DNA of 64,000 nt from Wallemia ichthyophaga EXF-994 (GCF_000400465.1 NW_008806276.1:62001-126000), one strand, 5' to 3'; positions 19,525 through 31,586 are shown, counted from the first letter of the stretch. Notes: generated from the sequence alone by a model not told the origin. Translations and numbers: made by a program.

Positions 19525-20941
19525 ATGTACTTCAACAACGTCAAAGCTCTCGCCGTTCTCGCCTTTACTAGCGCCATCGTATTAGTAGCCGCTGCACCTA
19601 ACCCAGCTGGCAACATCTCGTATCGCGGAGATGTAGGAGATGTCGGTCACAAGAATGAAAACTCTGAAAAGGGTGTGGATGCCAAGAACAACGATAATTA
19701 CGACAAATACGATAAGCAAGACAAGGAATCTCACGAAGAGGCGCTCAAGAAGCACAGCAAAGAGGTCGAAAAGCAGAAAATGCTGACGAAAGAAGCTGCC
19801 GAAAAGAACAAAGCAAATGACAAGGTTGGTAATGACGAAGCTTGCTGAAAATTGGCTTACACAGTAATAGAACCAGAAGACAGACGAGTACTGGAAGGGT
19901 GAGAAGAAAGATGACAACACGTACGACAACAAGTCTGGTAATAAGAAGCAAGACAATCAGTACGACACCAGTAAGAAACAAGATTCTGGCAAGCACGATA
20001 CCGACATGAAACAAGAGCACTACAACGACAAAAAGCAAGACAATCACTACGACACCAGTAAGAAACAAGATTCTGGCAAGCACGATACCGACATGAAACA
20101 AGAGCACTACAACGACAAAAAGCAAGACAATCACTACGACACCAGTAAGAAACAAGATTCTGGCAAGCACGATACCGACATGAAACAAGAGCACTACAAC
20201 GACAAAAAGCAAGACAATCACTACGACACCAGTAAGAAACAAGATTCTGGCAAGCACGATACCGACATGAAACAAGAGCACTACAACGACAAAAAGCAAG
20301 ACAATCACTACGACACCAGTAAGAAACAAGATTCTGGCAAGCACGATACCGACATGAAACAAGAGCACTACAACGACAAAAAGCAAGACAATCACTACGA
20401 CACCAGTAAGAAACAAGATTCTGGCAAGCACGATACCGACATGAAACAAGAGCACTACAACGACAAAAAGCAAGACAATCACTACGACACCAGTAAGAAA
20501 CAAGATTCTGGCAAGCACGATACCGACATGAAACAAGAGCACTACAACGACAAAAAGCAAGACAATCACTACGACACCAGTAAGAAACAAGATTCTGGCA
20601 AGCACGATACCGACATGAAACAAGAGCACTACAACGACAAAAAGCAAGACAATCACTACGACACCAGTAAGAAACAAGATTCTGGCAAGCACGATACCGA
20701 CATGAAACAAGAGCACTACAACGACAAAAAGCAAGACAATCACTACGACACCAGTAAGAAACAAGATTCTGGCAAGCACGATACCGACATGAAACAAGAG
20801 CACTACAACGACAAAAAGCAAGACAATCACTACGACACCAGTAAGAAACAAGATTCTGGCAAGCACGATACCGACATGAAACAAGAACACGACAACGACA
20901 AGAAGCAAGACAATCATTACGATACCGACAAGAAAGACTAA
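19525..20941 (+). CDS. Secreted repetitive Lys/Asp/Gln-rich protein, 11-repeat allele B
   Basis: Exons 19525-19824 and 19871-20941, about 456 aa. Same signal peptide and first exon as copy A; the 29-residue unit occurs ten full times plus the short last one. The full units look identical to each other at the DNA level, which indicates recent expansion or homogenisation. Frame is kept because the unit is 87 bp. Long readings on the opposite strand here are a side effect of the repeat. Confidence 0.72.
19943..20938 (+). repeat. 87-bp in-frame tandem repeat, about 11 units
   Basis: Core codes for KKQDNHYDTSKKQDSGKHD plus TDMKQEHYND. Eight more units than in copy A account exactly for the 696-bp offset change. 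Confidence 0.93.
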
Positions 20942-21292
20942 GCTTCGATTGTTTGTTAAGCTTATTGTACACTGTGTTCATGAATGATTCTATCATTGAA
21001 CAAAGATATTAATTTTGAGTATTCAGCAAGGTGCTTTGTTCTTTACCCCGATAGGGCCTCTCGCTTATCAAGCTATTCCAAAAATAAAATCTTACTTATC
21101 CCAGCTGAGTTTGAACCCTTCAAGTTTGTCTCCTTTGTTCCACACTCTCACTACCGTAATTGATCCCTAAATCCGTCTTATCCACCTTATTTAACACAAG
21201 ATACTTGACATGGACAAGCGAGATATCTAAGCGACCGTGACTATCTACCTATACAGTAATTCAAGACCACATCTAGCTCAAATAACATCGGG

Positions 21293-22483
21293 ATGAAGTT
21301 GGAATTAGTCGCGATAGCTGCAATTATTCAGTTTGTCTTAGCGAAAGAGCCCTGGGATGACTTTAAGCATATCAAGGCATCGTTATTTGCTAATATAGTC
21401 ACTTTTCACATTAAGAACACCATCATTGCTTGACGGACAAAAGTCAGAATTTTGATATTGCTGTTAATGGTATACCTTTTGATACAAGCGTGTCATACTG
21501 AACAGGGGCCAGATTCGGACCGAATAGTGAGCCAATTCCCAAGCTCGAATATATTGCTGATTTGCTTAGGCATTAGTCAGGGATCACGTCACCAAGACCC
21601 AGCAAATGCATGGTCGCACTTCTGGGAGGCCAACCCTTACGCGAAAGGGGTCAAAATTTTAGACTGTGGGGATATTCCAGTGATTACAGTAGACAACCAG
21701 ATGTCATAAAAAAGCACCGAAGCTGCGCACGACAATCTTCTCAATCGACCAACTGCAAGTAAGCATCTAAAGCATCCAATGCTACTCACATTTGGAGGTG
21801 ACCACTCAATTGAGTTGCCAATTCTGCGTACTCTAAAAAAGGCGCGTAATCCGCGCTATTCATCGAAGTACATTTCCCGACACTCATCTCTAGGTACACG
21901 GTCCTATATCGCTTATTCAGATCGACTCTCATATCGATACATGGTCTTCAGGCAAAAAGTATGGGTTCAGTGATAAGCACGACACAGCACCTGTCTCTCA
22001 TGGCAACATGCTTTGGCATGCGTCGGAGGAAAATTTGCTTACCTCGAGATCGATCCAAGCTGGAATAAGGACGCGTTTTACAAAAGAAAGGGATATTACA
22101 GATAATAAAGAGTTTGGTATAAAAATGATCACGATCGATGCTATAGATGAAATCGGTGCAAAGGGAATTGCAGATCAAATTAGAAAAAGGGTCGGCAATA
22201 CGGCAGCCTATTTGACAATTGATATAGACTCAGTTGATCCTGCCTTTGCCGGCGCCACTGGAACACCCGAGCCTGGTGGGCTTACCACGCGCGAAGCCAA
22301 GACTATTTTAAGGAATCTGAAGGGTTTAAATTTTGTTGGGGCAGATATAGTCGAAGTTATTCACCATATGACGCTGGAAGTGAGCTAAGACAGATGGTCG
22401 CGGCTGATGTGGCACATGAAATTCTTCAATTACTGACTACGTCACCAATTATGGAATCCAGCGTAATTCACGATGAGTTGTGA
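21293..22483 (+). pseudogene. Secreted agmatinase pseudogene, copy B
   Basis: Same sequence and same breaks as 8011-9201: TGA in the SYRPGARFG motif, second stop, frame changes and the 2-nt insertion before SPYDAG. The gene was therefore already dead when the block was copied, or was overwritten later by conversion. Confidence 0.85.
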
Positions 22484-23134
22484 ATGCATTTAAATAAGCT
22501 TTCACTAATGATTTACGCTTCTAAAGGTCTCTTTTCGTATTTATTACATCACATAGCTAAGAAATGCACATCGATGCCCATATTTTGCCACTTATACGAC
22601 TTCCTACGAGCTTGTATGTCAAAAACAAGCAATCTAAATGCTGCTAAATTCAACACTTTCTATTCTCCATTTATTCAATGTCATATATGGAACTATCACC
22701 AGGAACTCACCAGGAATTCACCGATTAGGAAGGAAGATAAAGATATCTAGGCACTTCATTATCAAACCTACATGCAAGAATACTATCGCTTAATTTCCGT
22801 CGCTTAATTGACCTTCACATGATTTATTGACCAGAACATACAGTTGATAAGATGTCTGATAAGGCGTCGATAAGGATGAGGATAAGTAGGGTCGTTTTTT
22901 CAATAACTCTTCTTTCACCAATGAATAAAGAAGAAAAAAGGAGCCTTCCATAAACTCAGCGTGTTTTTTTTTTTTTAACAATGCCGAGCCGGAGTCTTCA
23001 ACAAAAAGGGGCTCTCATACCAGCCGAAATCTGAATAGACGTCATATCCAAATTTACGGAATAGGTGGTGTGAGTTGAAAGAGAAAGGAAAGGATTGATT
23101 GCTGATCTAAAAAGGTTATTGGGACGGCGGTGAT

Positions 23135-23533
23135 TGTCACACTAGGAGAACAGAACACAGAAGCAGGTGTGTTTGTCTCGCGTAAAAATAAAACCACTCA
23201 AAACTCACAGGACCGCTATTCTTGTTGCTGGCTTATACCTTCTGGAGCTGCATAATCTACATCGTGAATTAATGTGTAGCAGTGCCCACTTGTCGTCTAC
23301 CAGTAGAGAATGATGCATTTGTGGATTTCGCTGGTAATTATATATCACCAGCGTTTGGTGTGTCTATTGGGTACAATTACTTTTTGTGCATGGTGAGAGC
23401 TATTGATTGAAGTGTAATCACGTAACAACATCTTCAGATAGGTCTTCTCTGCTTTGAAATTACAAACTTCGGAAACGCTATCAACTACTGGACCACAGAG
23501 CCATTACACCCGGCTATAATGGTATCTGCGAGT
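23135..23533 (+). pseudogene. 5' part of the amino-acid permease pseudogene, cut at the unit B/C junction
   Basis: Matches 9853-10251, including the TAA in the first membrane block, then stops mid-exon after codons for HPAIMVSAS where unit C begins. Confidence 0.85.
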
Positions 23534-24112
23534 GAACTGGAATCTTGCAATCCCTTCAATATCTAGCTTACCTTCGAAAAATAACTGACTACCTCCGCAA
23601 GGACTTTTGCTCAAATCAATAGTCTTATCTGAGTGATCATTAAGTACGGCGTATCCATGCCAACTATCGTCAAACTTTTGCTTTATACATTTAGTAGACC
23701 CCCTCGGTTTCTCGTTTGTTAACTTGTGGTTCATCGCACTTGATATCTTTTCCAAATGTGGATACTTGGTACATGAATTTTCCACGTAGAATTTGTAAGT
23801 GTTGTCTGATATTGCCGTTTCAATCACATTACATCTATATGTATACCAATCATAGATGGCAATGCCACTGTCATACGCAGCTCTCAGACCAAATGACAAG
23901 ATTCCGATAGAGAACCAGATTGGAACCTGATGCGTTGGAGAGCTATTGACAGGCAAATATTTAGGAAAAACCACGCGCATACTTTGAGATATAGAGTAAA
24001 AAATAGAAACATTTTCGAATGTCAAGCATTCATTATGAATGAAGTAGTTAGTGATAAGCTTGAGAAATAATGCTGCGCAATTGATGGCTATGACTTTGTG
24101 AATCGTTACCAT
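23504..24112 (-). CDS. Uncharacterised secretory-pathway protein, copy C (chimeric C-terminus)
   Basis: 202 aa. As copy B up to GIARFQF, then the frame crosses the unit junction into the reversed permease relic and ends TRRYHYSRV. So the last 9 or so residues are not ancestral. One replacement against B is visible (KFHVENS to KFYVENS). Whether the fused end matters depends on how much of the tail is needed. Confidence 0.55.
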   Translation of the reverse strand: MVTIHKVIAINCAALFLKLITNYFIHNECLTFENVSIFYSISQSMRVVFPKYLPVNSSPTHQVPIWFSIGILSFGLRAAYDSGIAIYDWYTYRCNVIETAISDNTYKFYVENSCTKYPHLEKISSAMNHKLTNEKPRGSTKCIKQKFDDSWHGYAVLNDHSDKTIDLSKSPCGGSQLFFEGKLDIEGIARFQFTRRYHYSRV

Positions 24113-24544
24113 ATGATGAGAGTTGAGAGGATAGGACGCGACAGTGGATAGGCTGCTCGAAAGATTTCAATAATGATAACATTTCGTCTTTGACATTAAT
24201 TCTGATTACTTACTGAACACCCACTTCCAACTCCCAAACCTCTAGATGAGACGCTTCAATTTTAAACTTAGAATTCCATAAACCGTAATTGTTTATTCAA
24301 TTTACTTGAAGCTCCTCCGGCTGAAACTTTGTGTCATTTTGTCTACGACAACAGGAAACGCCCAATATTGAGACAATGACGCATTAAAGTACACGCCTTT
24401 TTATTTGTTTACAAGCTTCAGCCGAATCACTTGGCAGTTTCATTAAATGACGAGATGTGATGATAGAAGTGAGAAACATCAGCCCAGCTGGCTTTATAAG
24501 AAGCGCTATATCTTTCTTTCTTCTTCACAACTAAGAAAATTGAA

Positions 24545-25178
24545 ATGTACTTCAACAACGTCAAAGCTCTCGCCGTTCTCGCCTTTACTAGCGCCATCGT
24601 ATTAGTAGCCGCTGCACCTAACCCAGCTGGCAACATCTCGTATCGCGGAGATGTAGGAGATGTCGGTCACAAGAATGAAAACTCTGAAAAGGGTGTGGAT
24701 GCCAAGAACAACGATAATTACGACAAATACGATAAGCAAGACAAGGAATCTCACGAAGAGGCGCTCAAGAAGCACAGCAAAGAGGTCGAAAAGCAGAAAA
24801 TGCTGACGAAAGAAGCTGCCGAAAAGAACAAAGCAAATGACAAGGTTGGTAATGACGAAGCTTGCTGAAAATTGGCTTACACAGTAATAGAACCAGAAGA
24901 CAGACGAGTACTGGAAGGGTGAGAAGAAAGATGACAACACGTACGACAACAAGTCTGGTAATAAGAAGCAAGACAATCAGTACGACACCAGTAAGAAACA
25001 AGATTCTGGCAAGCACGATACCGACATGAAACAAGAGCACTACAACGACAAAAAGCAAGACAATCACTACGACACCAGTAAGAAACAAGATTCTGGCAAG
25101 CACGATACCGACATGAAACAAGAACACGACAACGACAAGAAGCAAGACAATCACTACGATACCGACAAGAAAGACTAA
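24545..25178 (+). CDS. Secreted repetitive Lys/Asp/Gln-rich protein, 2-repeat allele C
   Basis: Exons 24545-24844 and 24891-25178, about 195 aa. Same first exon as A and B, with one full MKQEH unit plus the short last one. The shortest of the three alleles. Confidence 0.7.
24963..25175 (+). repeat. 87-bp in-frame tandem repeat, about 2 units
   Basis: Same unit as in copies A and B. Total gene length is 87 bp shorter than copy A. Confidence 0.9.
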
Positions 25179-25253
25179 GCTTCGATTGTTTGTTAAGCTT
25201 ATTGTACACTGTGTTCATACATGATTCTATCATTGAACAAAGATATTAATTTT

Positions 25254-25927
25254 AGTATCGATAAGAACCTGCTTATCAAATAAATCTTCACATTTCCGAT
25301 GTATGAACCTCCCACCTGCGCAGTGATATCTGAGTTATCTATTCTCTAGGATGATTTGGGTGGCAGGTTTGAAGCTATTGAGTATTGCGCTAAGTCTGAG
25401 ATCAGTTTTACCATTCTGAAGCATTTGTTTGTCTGACAATCGGTGTTGATAAATCCTCGTTCATGTGAATCTCAATCCTGCGAATTAAAATCCATGCCAG
25501 TCAATGGAACGAAGGGAGCTCAGCCAACAGCTTTCTGTACACCACAAGCTGTACTTTATTATTGCAATTCCGACAGCGGGGCATTTCACCATCAACGCGC
25601 GTCTTATTATCGTTAAGCCTAACTATCACAGTCATTCTATCCAGACTCAGCTCATCAATATCACCCTTCACGAATTGGTCATGGATTAGCCCAATGAAGA
25701 ATTCTATCTCAGATATATGGCACCGATAGTGTAAAAACGGTAAAAAAATAGTCAAAAGCGAATGTTGCGCTAATGTGTATCGAAAAAGTTGCAACATTGT
25801 ATCGCATGTTATAAATCACAATCACGTTTGAGATTGTGTCAAGTGATGCCACTTTAATAGCATCAAGAATTATACATGGAAATTATGTTGGTAGAATGAA
25901 GTACAAAACGAGAATGCTCTACTTATT
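25254..25927. other. No supported gene
   Basis: Unique sequence after the end of unit C. An open frame on the minus strand (25797-25501, 98 codons, with CRNCNNKV) has no signal, no homology I recognise and no splice support. Confidence 0.4.
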
Positions 25928-26236
25928 TTACTTAAATTTGGAAAATTTAAAATCCGAAACACTGAGACGAGGCAACCAATTTCCGAAATGGTAATCGCCG
26001 AAGGAAGACGAATAAGGAAATGAGCGATTCAATGAGCGGCGGAAGTCCTTCTTTAGCTCCACCATCAAGCTCATGCTCAAAGACAACAAGTGCAAGGTTG
26101 AGCAGGAAAGGGAGAGTCCGCCGCCATACTGCAGTATCTCAGAGTACAAACATATGCTGAGGGTGAAAGCGGAGATGATCAGTCCTGTGAAGCTTGTGGA
26201 CAAAATTCCGACTAATATGAAGTACGTAGTGTACAT
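25928..26236 (-). CDS. Hypothetical membrane protein
   Basis: 102 aa. Two hydrophobic stretches at about residues 5-32 (YFILVGILSTSFTGLIISAF and on) and 40-60, then a basic, aromatic C-terminus ending FKFSKFK. The codons upstream of the Met are also open and hydrophobic (ASLISLIAID), so the gene may start earlier through another exon. Unrecognised. It ends 79 bp from the MDM10 stop, same strand. Confidence 0.38.
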   Translation of the reverse strand: MYTTYFILVGILSTSFTGLIISAFTLSICLYSEILQYGGGLSLSCSTLHLLSLSMSLMVELKKDFRRSLNRSFPYSSSFGDYHFGNWLPRLSVSDFKFSKFK

Positions 26237-26314
26237 CTATGGCAATGAGGCTAATGAGGCTTGCTAGTAGTACATGTAATGCGAATATATAATACAACGC
26301 CATCTATAATCAAT

Positions 26315-27668
26315 CTACTCCGGCTCGTTACCGGGAGAGAGATACTGCAGCTCTAATCCAATGCTCTGAACGGGTTTGTGAGGGTTGCTGAGGTCGGCGA
26401 CGAGACCGAGGGAAATGAGGAGGGACTTGAGTCTCCCTGCGTATTGAAGTGCTACTGACTGCAAAGGGAAATTAGTTAGTGTGTCTCAAAACACCCCCTG
26501 ACTCACCTTCTCTGTCGTGATTCTAGCTTTCACGTAGCCCTGAATGGGGTCTTTCTCGTCTATGGCTGTAGAAGCCGACAGAGGGATAGAGTTAACTGCA
26601 TTAGGTTTGAGTTTGAGTTCCTGCGAGTTCTCATCCCAATAAGTGTCATCGTCATTCCTCTCCTGCTCCCTCTCGCCCTCTTCGCTGCGGTGGATGGCCC
26701 ACTCAGCGCCAAGCGTGGTGACGCTCTCGTACGAAAATAGATTGAACTCAAACCGCGATGCCAGTGACAGACCACGCGCCACGGTCGCCGCGTATGTCCC
26801 GCTGAGGTATCCGGTGATGGGGCTGAGGAGTGCAACGAGGACGGTCGGCGGAGAGTGAGTGTCGGGGAGTGTCTGGAAGCGGAGACCTGTTGATACTGCG
26901 AGAGTGTGAGTGGGGTGTACCGTTTTTTAAAAAAAGCTACCCACCACCTGCTGACTTTTCGAGTGCGGATGCGTAGATTTCACCGCCGAGACTGAAATGT
27001 CCTTTGAGACCACCGGAACCATCGTCGTCAGGTTCTTCGTCTATGCGTGCTGTGTGTGGGGTGGATGGGGAGTGGGAGCTTTCGACACCCTTATCAATCA
27101 GACCAAAGTGAAAGAGAGAAGACGCGGATGCCATCCCGTCAGCCACTGAATAGGCCAATTCACTGGCATACTCCCCTTTGTCCTTTTGGTAGGTGATGTA
27201 CATTTCACTTGGCTCGTCGCGGGTTGGCGGGCGGGGATGGGATATGCTGGATACGAGGAGCTGCGAGTGGGGGCTGAGTCTGCGTGTATAGAGGGAATGT
27301 AAGCGTGAGGATGGGAGGTGTAGCTGGCCGTAGAGAAGGTAATGGTTGTGTGTGCTGGTCGGTACCTTTGGGAGGGCAGAAATGTTGAAGTTGTGGACAA
27401 GTGAGTGCAGCGTTGGTTTCTGGCGGGGCAAATCGGTTGAGCTGGCTAGATACGCAAGTGAGCCAGTGAGCGATGGCAGTATAGACAAGCTGCAGCTGCT
27501 AGCGAATGATTGCGTTGGGCATGAGGAGAGTGAGATTGAAAGTGCAGATGGCGGCGCAAAATCGAGAATGGCTGCAGATGCCCTATTTAGATTTGAATAT
27601 TGAGCATCTGGATTCCAATCTGTAGCCATGAAATAGCTGCGTAGAATATATTCAGCGTAATTGATCAT
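26315..27668 (-). CDS. MDM10: Mdm10, ERMES mitochondrial outer-membrane beta-barrel
   Basis: Three exons on the minus strand: 27668-26945, 26895-26507, 26458-26315 (introns 49 and 48 nt), 418 aa. Mdm10 is the beta-barrel anchor of the ER-mitochondria encounter structure and also works with the SAM complex. Diagnostic pieces: N-terminal MINYAEYILRSYFMATDW, YSNLNRASAAILDF, LLYGQLHLPSSRLHSLYTRR, GEIYASALEKSAGVSTGLRF across the first intron, LLSPITGYLSGTYA, SRFEFNLFSYES, and the C-terminal LGLVADLSNPHKPVQSIGLE. Alternating hydrophobic/Ser strands fit a barrel. An upstream in-frame Met (27689) was not used because the family starts at MINYAEY. Its ATG is 23 bp from the RRN7 ATG. Confidence 0.9.
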
Positions 27669-27691
27669 GACTGTTGTTAAGAAGAACAATC

Positions 27692-29714
27692 ATGAGATGC
27701 CCAATCTGCAGAACGCGGAGATGGACAAAGGATCCTTCGTCTGGGCATGTAATGTGCGTTGAGGGACACATACATGAGGTTATTATGGCGCATCTCTCCA
27801 ACTCCAATCACTTACGTCTCTCAGGGCTTCCGCAACGAGACGCAGGAAGATGGCGCGATAAGGCATCAAGCACAGCAGCGATACATAAAAAAAGGCAGAC
27901 AAGTGCGCAAGAAAGTACTCAAAAGCCATGCTTGTCAGTGCGTACACTAGACTATCCACCTTATCTAATCCCGCTGCAGGGTACTCTGGCGACAAGCTTC
28001 GATTTCTGCATCTTCAAGCCCAGCAGTTGATTCTACGCAGGCAAGTGGAATGTTTGATTGCTATCTGGGGGCTACCCAACGAGTTTGAGGTACGCTGGGT
28101 TGTAAATACCACGCAAACCACGCAAACCACTCACATTCTCTAGATCGTCATACGCGACCTCTGGGCTCTCAGAGTATCCCTCCTCAAAGACCTCGTAGCC
28201 GCTCCTATTGAAATGGCACGCAGGCGGAGCACGCACGAACAAACCGACGACGAGGACGATAAGGAGGACGATAAGGAGGATAGTAAAGAGGACACGAAAC
28301 ACGACGATAAAGAAGAACCCAGCGATAACTCCGATGACGCACTCGAAGACCCCGATGAAATGCTCGGCAATCTCGAAACCCCACCTTCAGACGAAGACAT
28401 GAACCAGCCTCAGACTATGGAGGAGGCACTCGAAGCAGCTAACCGGGTAAAAACGACACGCCGTGTACAAAGTGCAGTGGATGAATTCAGCATGATATGG
28501 CTATTAGCCGTGCTGAATTTGGGATTCTGGACACTCCGCTTGCCCGTCTTCCACCTCGACTTTAAGGCAGCCTTGCAAGACCGGCGTGTGCCATACATGG
28601 ATGCTCTTGCATACCTCCCTGAACCCATCAAAGCGCGTCTCAACCCGAGCTCACGCACGTCTTTCCAAGCAGAGGTGAGCGTTGCCTGGATTTTTAGGTA
28701 GCTCGAAAAAAACACTCACACGCTCTAGACCCTTCCATCTCTGCGCAAAGTACACCGCGCATCTATCTACCTCGCCAGACAGATGCGGGAGCGATACGCG
28801 GTGACGTTCAGTGACTACAACGTGACACCAGTTTTATGGCGCTGCGTACATGATCTTGGTTTGCCACCGACTATGCACACGCTTTGCATGGAGATGGTGC
28901 AGCGCATCGGCATCAGCTTCTCTCTCCTCCCCCACCACCGCATGGGCAAGCGCAGCAAACACAGGAAGGGCGAAGCTTGCGCTCCTGAAATTATTGCTAT
29001 GGCTGTTGTTGTCTCCGTGTGCACCCTCGTGTATAACTTAGACAACGAGGTGACTGACCAGCCCCGAATAAGGAGCCTTCTCGACAAGAACAAGTGGATT
29101 ATGTCGCTAGATAAACACTTCAAACTTTCGGATAGTATCTTGAATGACCAGGTGTAAGTGGGAGTGGGAGTTTAGACAGTCAGTTCATTCATTCTCACAA
29201 ACACCCCACAGGCAAATCATAGACGCTACAGACGAACAGGTAGACGATTTTCTCGATTACATGGAACGGACTGTCCCAGTGGCAGACGAGGACACAATTA
29301 GAAGTGAGTAATGCAGCACACACAGTGCGATTCAAAACCTAACAAACCGCAGCCTGGCCACCGCTAGCCGACGAACTTAGACGCACGGGCGACCCTCACC
29401 GCATACCTGCCGTTAAACAAGACAGTAATTGGTTTCACAGCCTCTACGAAGATCGCATCCCTCTCGACGCATACCCAGCCCAGCCTGAGGCCAACCTGGT
29501 CCGCTCCTACCATACCTCTGATAGAATGGGCGACTATCCCATCCTTTACGACAGACTACTCAAGGCATCCGCTAAGGCCATAGGGGTATCCCATCCAGAG
29601 GAAATTGCTCACACTGTCGAAATGTTTCACAAAAGACTAGGGCTAGCCAGCAAGCAAACCAGTTCGAGGAGAACTAGCGTTGCGTCAGAAGGAGGGATTA
29701 ACATGTACTTTTAA
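27692..29714 (+). CDS. RRN7: RNA polymerase I initiation factor Rrn7 (TAF1B family)
   Basis: Seven exons: 27692-27778, 27825-27933, 27980-28089, 28144-28674, 28729-29153, 29212-29303, 29353-29714; all phases close, giving 571 aa. Rrn7 is the TFIIB-like subunit of core factor at the rDNA promoter. The N-terminal zinc ribbon is MRCPICRTRRW ... MCVEGHIHEGFRNE. Next come LHLQAQQLILRRQVECLI, IVIRDLWALRV, an acidic stretch (DDEDDKEDDKEDSKEDTKHD region) and the cyclin-like part (MIWLLAVLNLGFWTLRLPV, IIAMAVVVSVCTLVYNLD). The first Cys pair lies immediately after the start, as in relatives. Divergent from MDM10. Confidence 0.9.
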
Positions 29715-31586
29715 ACCTACTATTAGGGTGTGTAGTAAGAGTGTAAGATACAAGAAATTGATATTAGACTGTTCAAAAAGAAACAAGACATTGACTGCCG
29801 CAATTGACATATCTCAAAATCTAGTGAGCGTGCTCGACGGTATAAAATGCGCGTTTTCTTTTAGCAGATTCAAGCAATTGGTACTTTTACATGGCCCAAG
29901 CTATCACTATCGCACGTGTACATGTCAGCATGAAACTTTTAGCTGTACAAGACAATAGAACGTCTAGATATTACCACCTATAGTTATTCATTTTAAGCCT
30001 CAAAGGCAACCTGCTAATGACAAAGTGAGTGAGAAGCGATGTATGTCATATACTGATAATTTGAACAATCTAACAAGACCATCAGATTCAAAGCACCTTC
30101 AGCATTCCAAACTTATCTGCAACTTAACCTTCCGATCCATGTACGCCGAGTTGAGTTTCTCCCCTACCACCCACCTCATCTCAAGTGTCTGATTTTCGAC
30201 TTGTGATAATCTCCAAATAAAAAAGCTTGATAAATAGCCCTGAATGAGCTTGACAAATTTCGCCAGATTTATATCCCTGAGGCTCAAACTCATCTCTGTA
30301 GGCTATTCGGAAGCTAACCTAAGTAGACGCCGCTCTGTCTTTTCAAAGCCTTTGTCGATTTTGTCTTCCAGGGCCTGCGCTCGTTTGAGTGATGATTACT
30401 TCAATGTATTTTCATAATCCTCGTTGTTAAAATTATCAATTTCTAGCGCGAGCTTGCTAAGGAGGTTTTCCGTATCTGCCGAACGCCTAAGCTAATTATT
30501 GCTCTACTTGATACCTTTAATTTGTTTGGTTTATTGCACATATTCCAGTATTTCTGCTAGTCAAATGTATCCTTGATAGTCAAGGAAATGGTTGGGTGTC
30601 TCAAATAAGACTGTGTAAATGCATTCAGTGGTTCAACGACCTAATCACACTCAATGATTGAGAGAAAGCGTGAAGCTCTATGCATAAGTGATTATTAGTC
30701 AAGTCTAAATGTATACTCGATAAGCTAAACATTCCATTGAGACACTCTGGCTAATCACCGTGGTATGGATTTATGTTGTAAAACTCATAGAATGTGAAAG
30801 TTTTGAGTCATTTGCGCGACTAAAATGTATCTTATGTGAAAACTTTCCCAATCCACTCACCACGTCCGGCCAGTGCTGGTGTATTCTTTTCCCAAGCTTT
30901 ACAATGTATATGAAATAAAACTTGTTTAGTTGGGGCTCAAAGATACACTCCAACTTTTTACTCCTTTTTTCGCCGATAAAAACACGCGGCGTCTACAAGG
31001 GTGTAAGCGTGATATATGCTGTATACAACCGACATTAATTAGGCGTAGAGGATTAATTTACGTGCAAGCTATTTTTGTGCTATGTGTTATTTGCTATGTG
31101 TGCCGGTTGTGTTGTGTGTTAGTACGTCTTTCGCGACATGCAGCGCGCCTCCATTGTCCAGCACAGGCGGATGTAGATTGTGATCAGGCACCTTATGCAA
31201 TACAAAATAGACCTTGATCATGGCAGGGATGCTTTTGAAGGTGCTTCGAGGAGAAGGACACGTATACTCACGCTATACAACAATATTGGCCATTTTCGAT
31301 CTGGAAATGATTTACTTTGCTTTTGCGAGATAGTGAAAATAAGGGGATAATCCGGCTATCATATAGTGCTTGAAGGTATGTATTAATCTTGATATTAAAC
31401 CCGTATCTATCAATACTGTTTGTGCACCAAGCTAAGCTTATACCAGCAGCTGAGGGGCAATGACGCCCAGCAACATACCAAAAGAAACTAAAAGCTTCAA
31501 TAATAATGCATAGAAGTACAAATAAAGTCATGGCTAAGTGTTCTAGATTAGGCGAGGTAGAACGAGTACAGAGCCAACATCCCCGC
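29715..31586. other. Gene-poor stretch with a small relic
   Basis: About 1.9 kb with no supported gene. On the minus strand near 30190-30250 the sequence can be read RAIYQAFLFGD, matching a similar stretch near 61630-61680 (RAIYQAFLFED), so a decayed repeat or gene family is present. The rest is AT-rich with short frames only. Confidence 0.5.

Larger units (their letters stand above)
16590..23533. repeat. Segmental duplication unit B
   Basis: Near-identical to unit A over its whole length except the patch at about 18513-18700 and eight extra 87-bp repeat units. It ends abruptly at 23533 inside the permease relic, where unit C begins. Confidence 0.93.
23534..25253. repeat. Segmental duplication unit C (partial)
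   Basis: Matches unit B from 18514 at a constant offset of 5020 until the 87-bp array, then ends at about 25253, just after the repeat-protein gene. The left junction is abrupt: the permease side supplies bases up to 23533 and the next base starts the tail of the 202-aa gene. This is a head-to-tail copy of a 5020-bp segment of unit B. Confidence 0.92.

Noticed and set aside
19745-20996. Two long open readings (379-390 codons) on the minus strand across the 87-bp array, one rich in Val/Leu/Phe and resembling membrane helices
   Set aside because: They are antisense artefacts: the 87-bp unit is a multiple of three with no stops in several frames. The plus strand has a signal peptide, an intron and a coherent hydrophilic protein; copies A and C give the same mirror readings.
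4000-25253. The island as a transposon or giant mobile element
   Set aside because: No transposase, reverse transcriptase, terminal inverted repeats, LTRs or target-site duplications are seen at the unit edges; the edges fall inside genes.
29715-31586. tRNA or retroelement in the gene-poor gap
   Set aside because: No T-loop or acceptor pairing, no reverse transcriptase motif and no long direct repeats were recognised.
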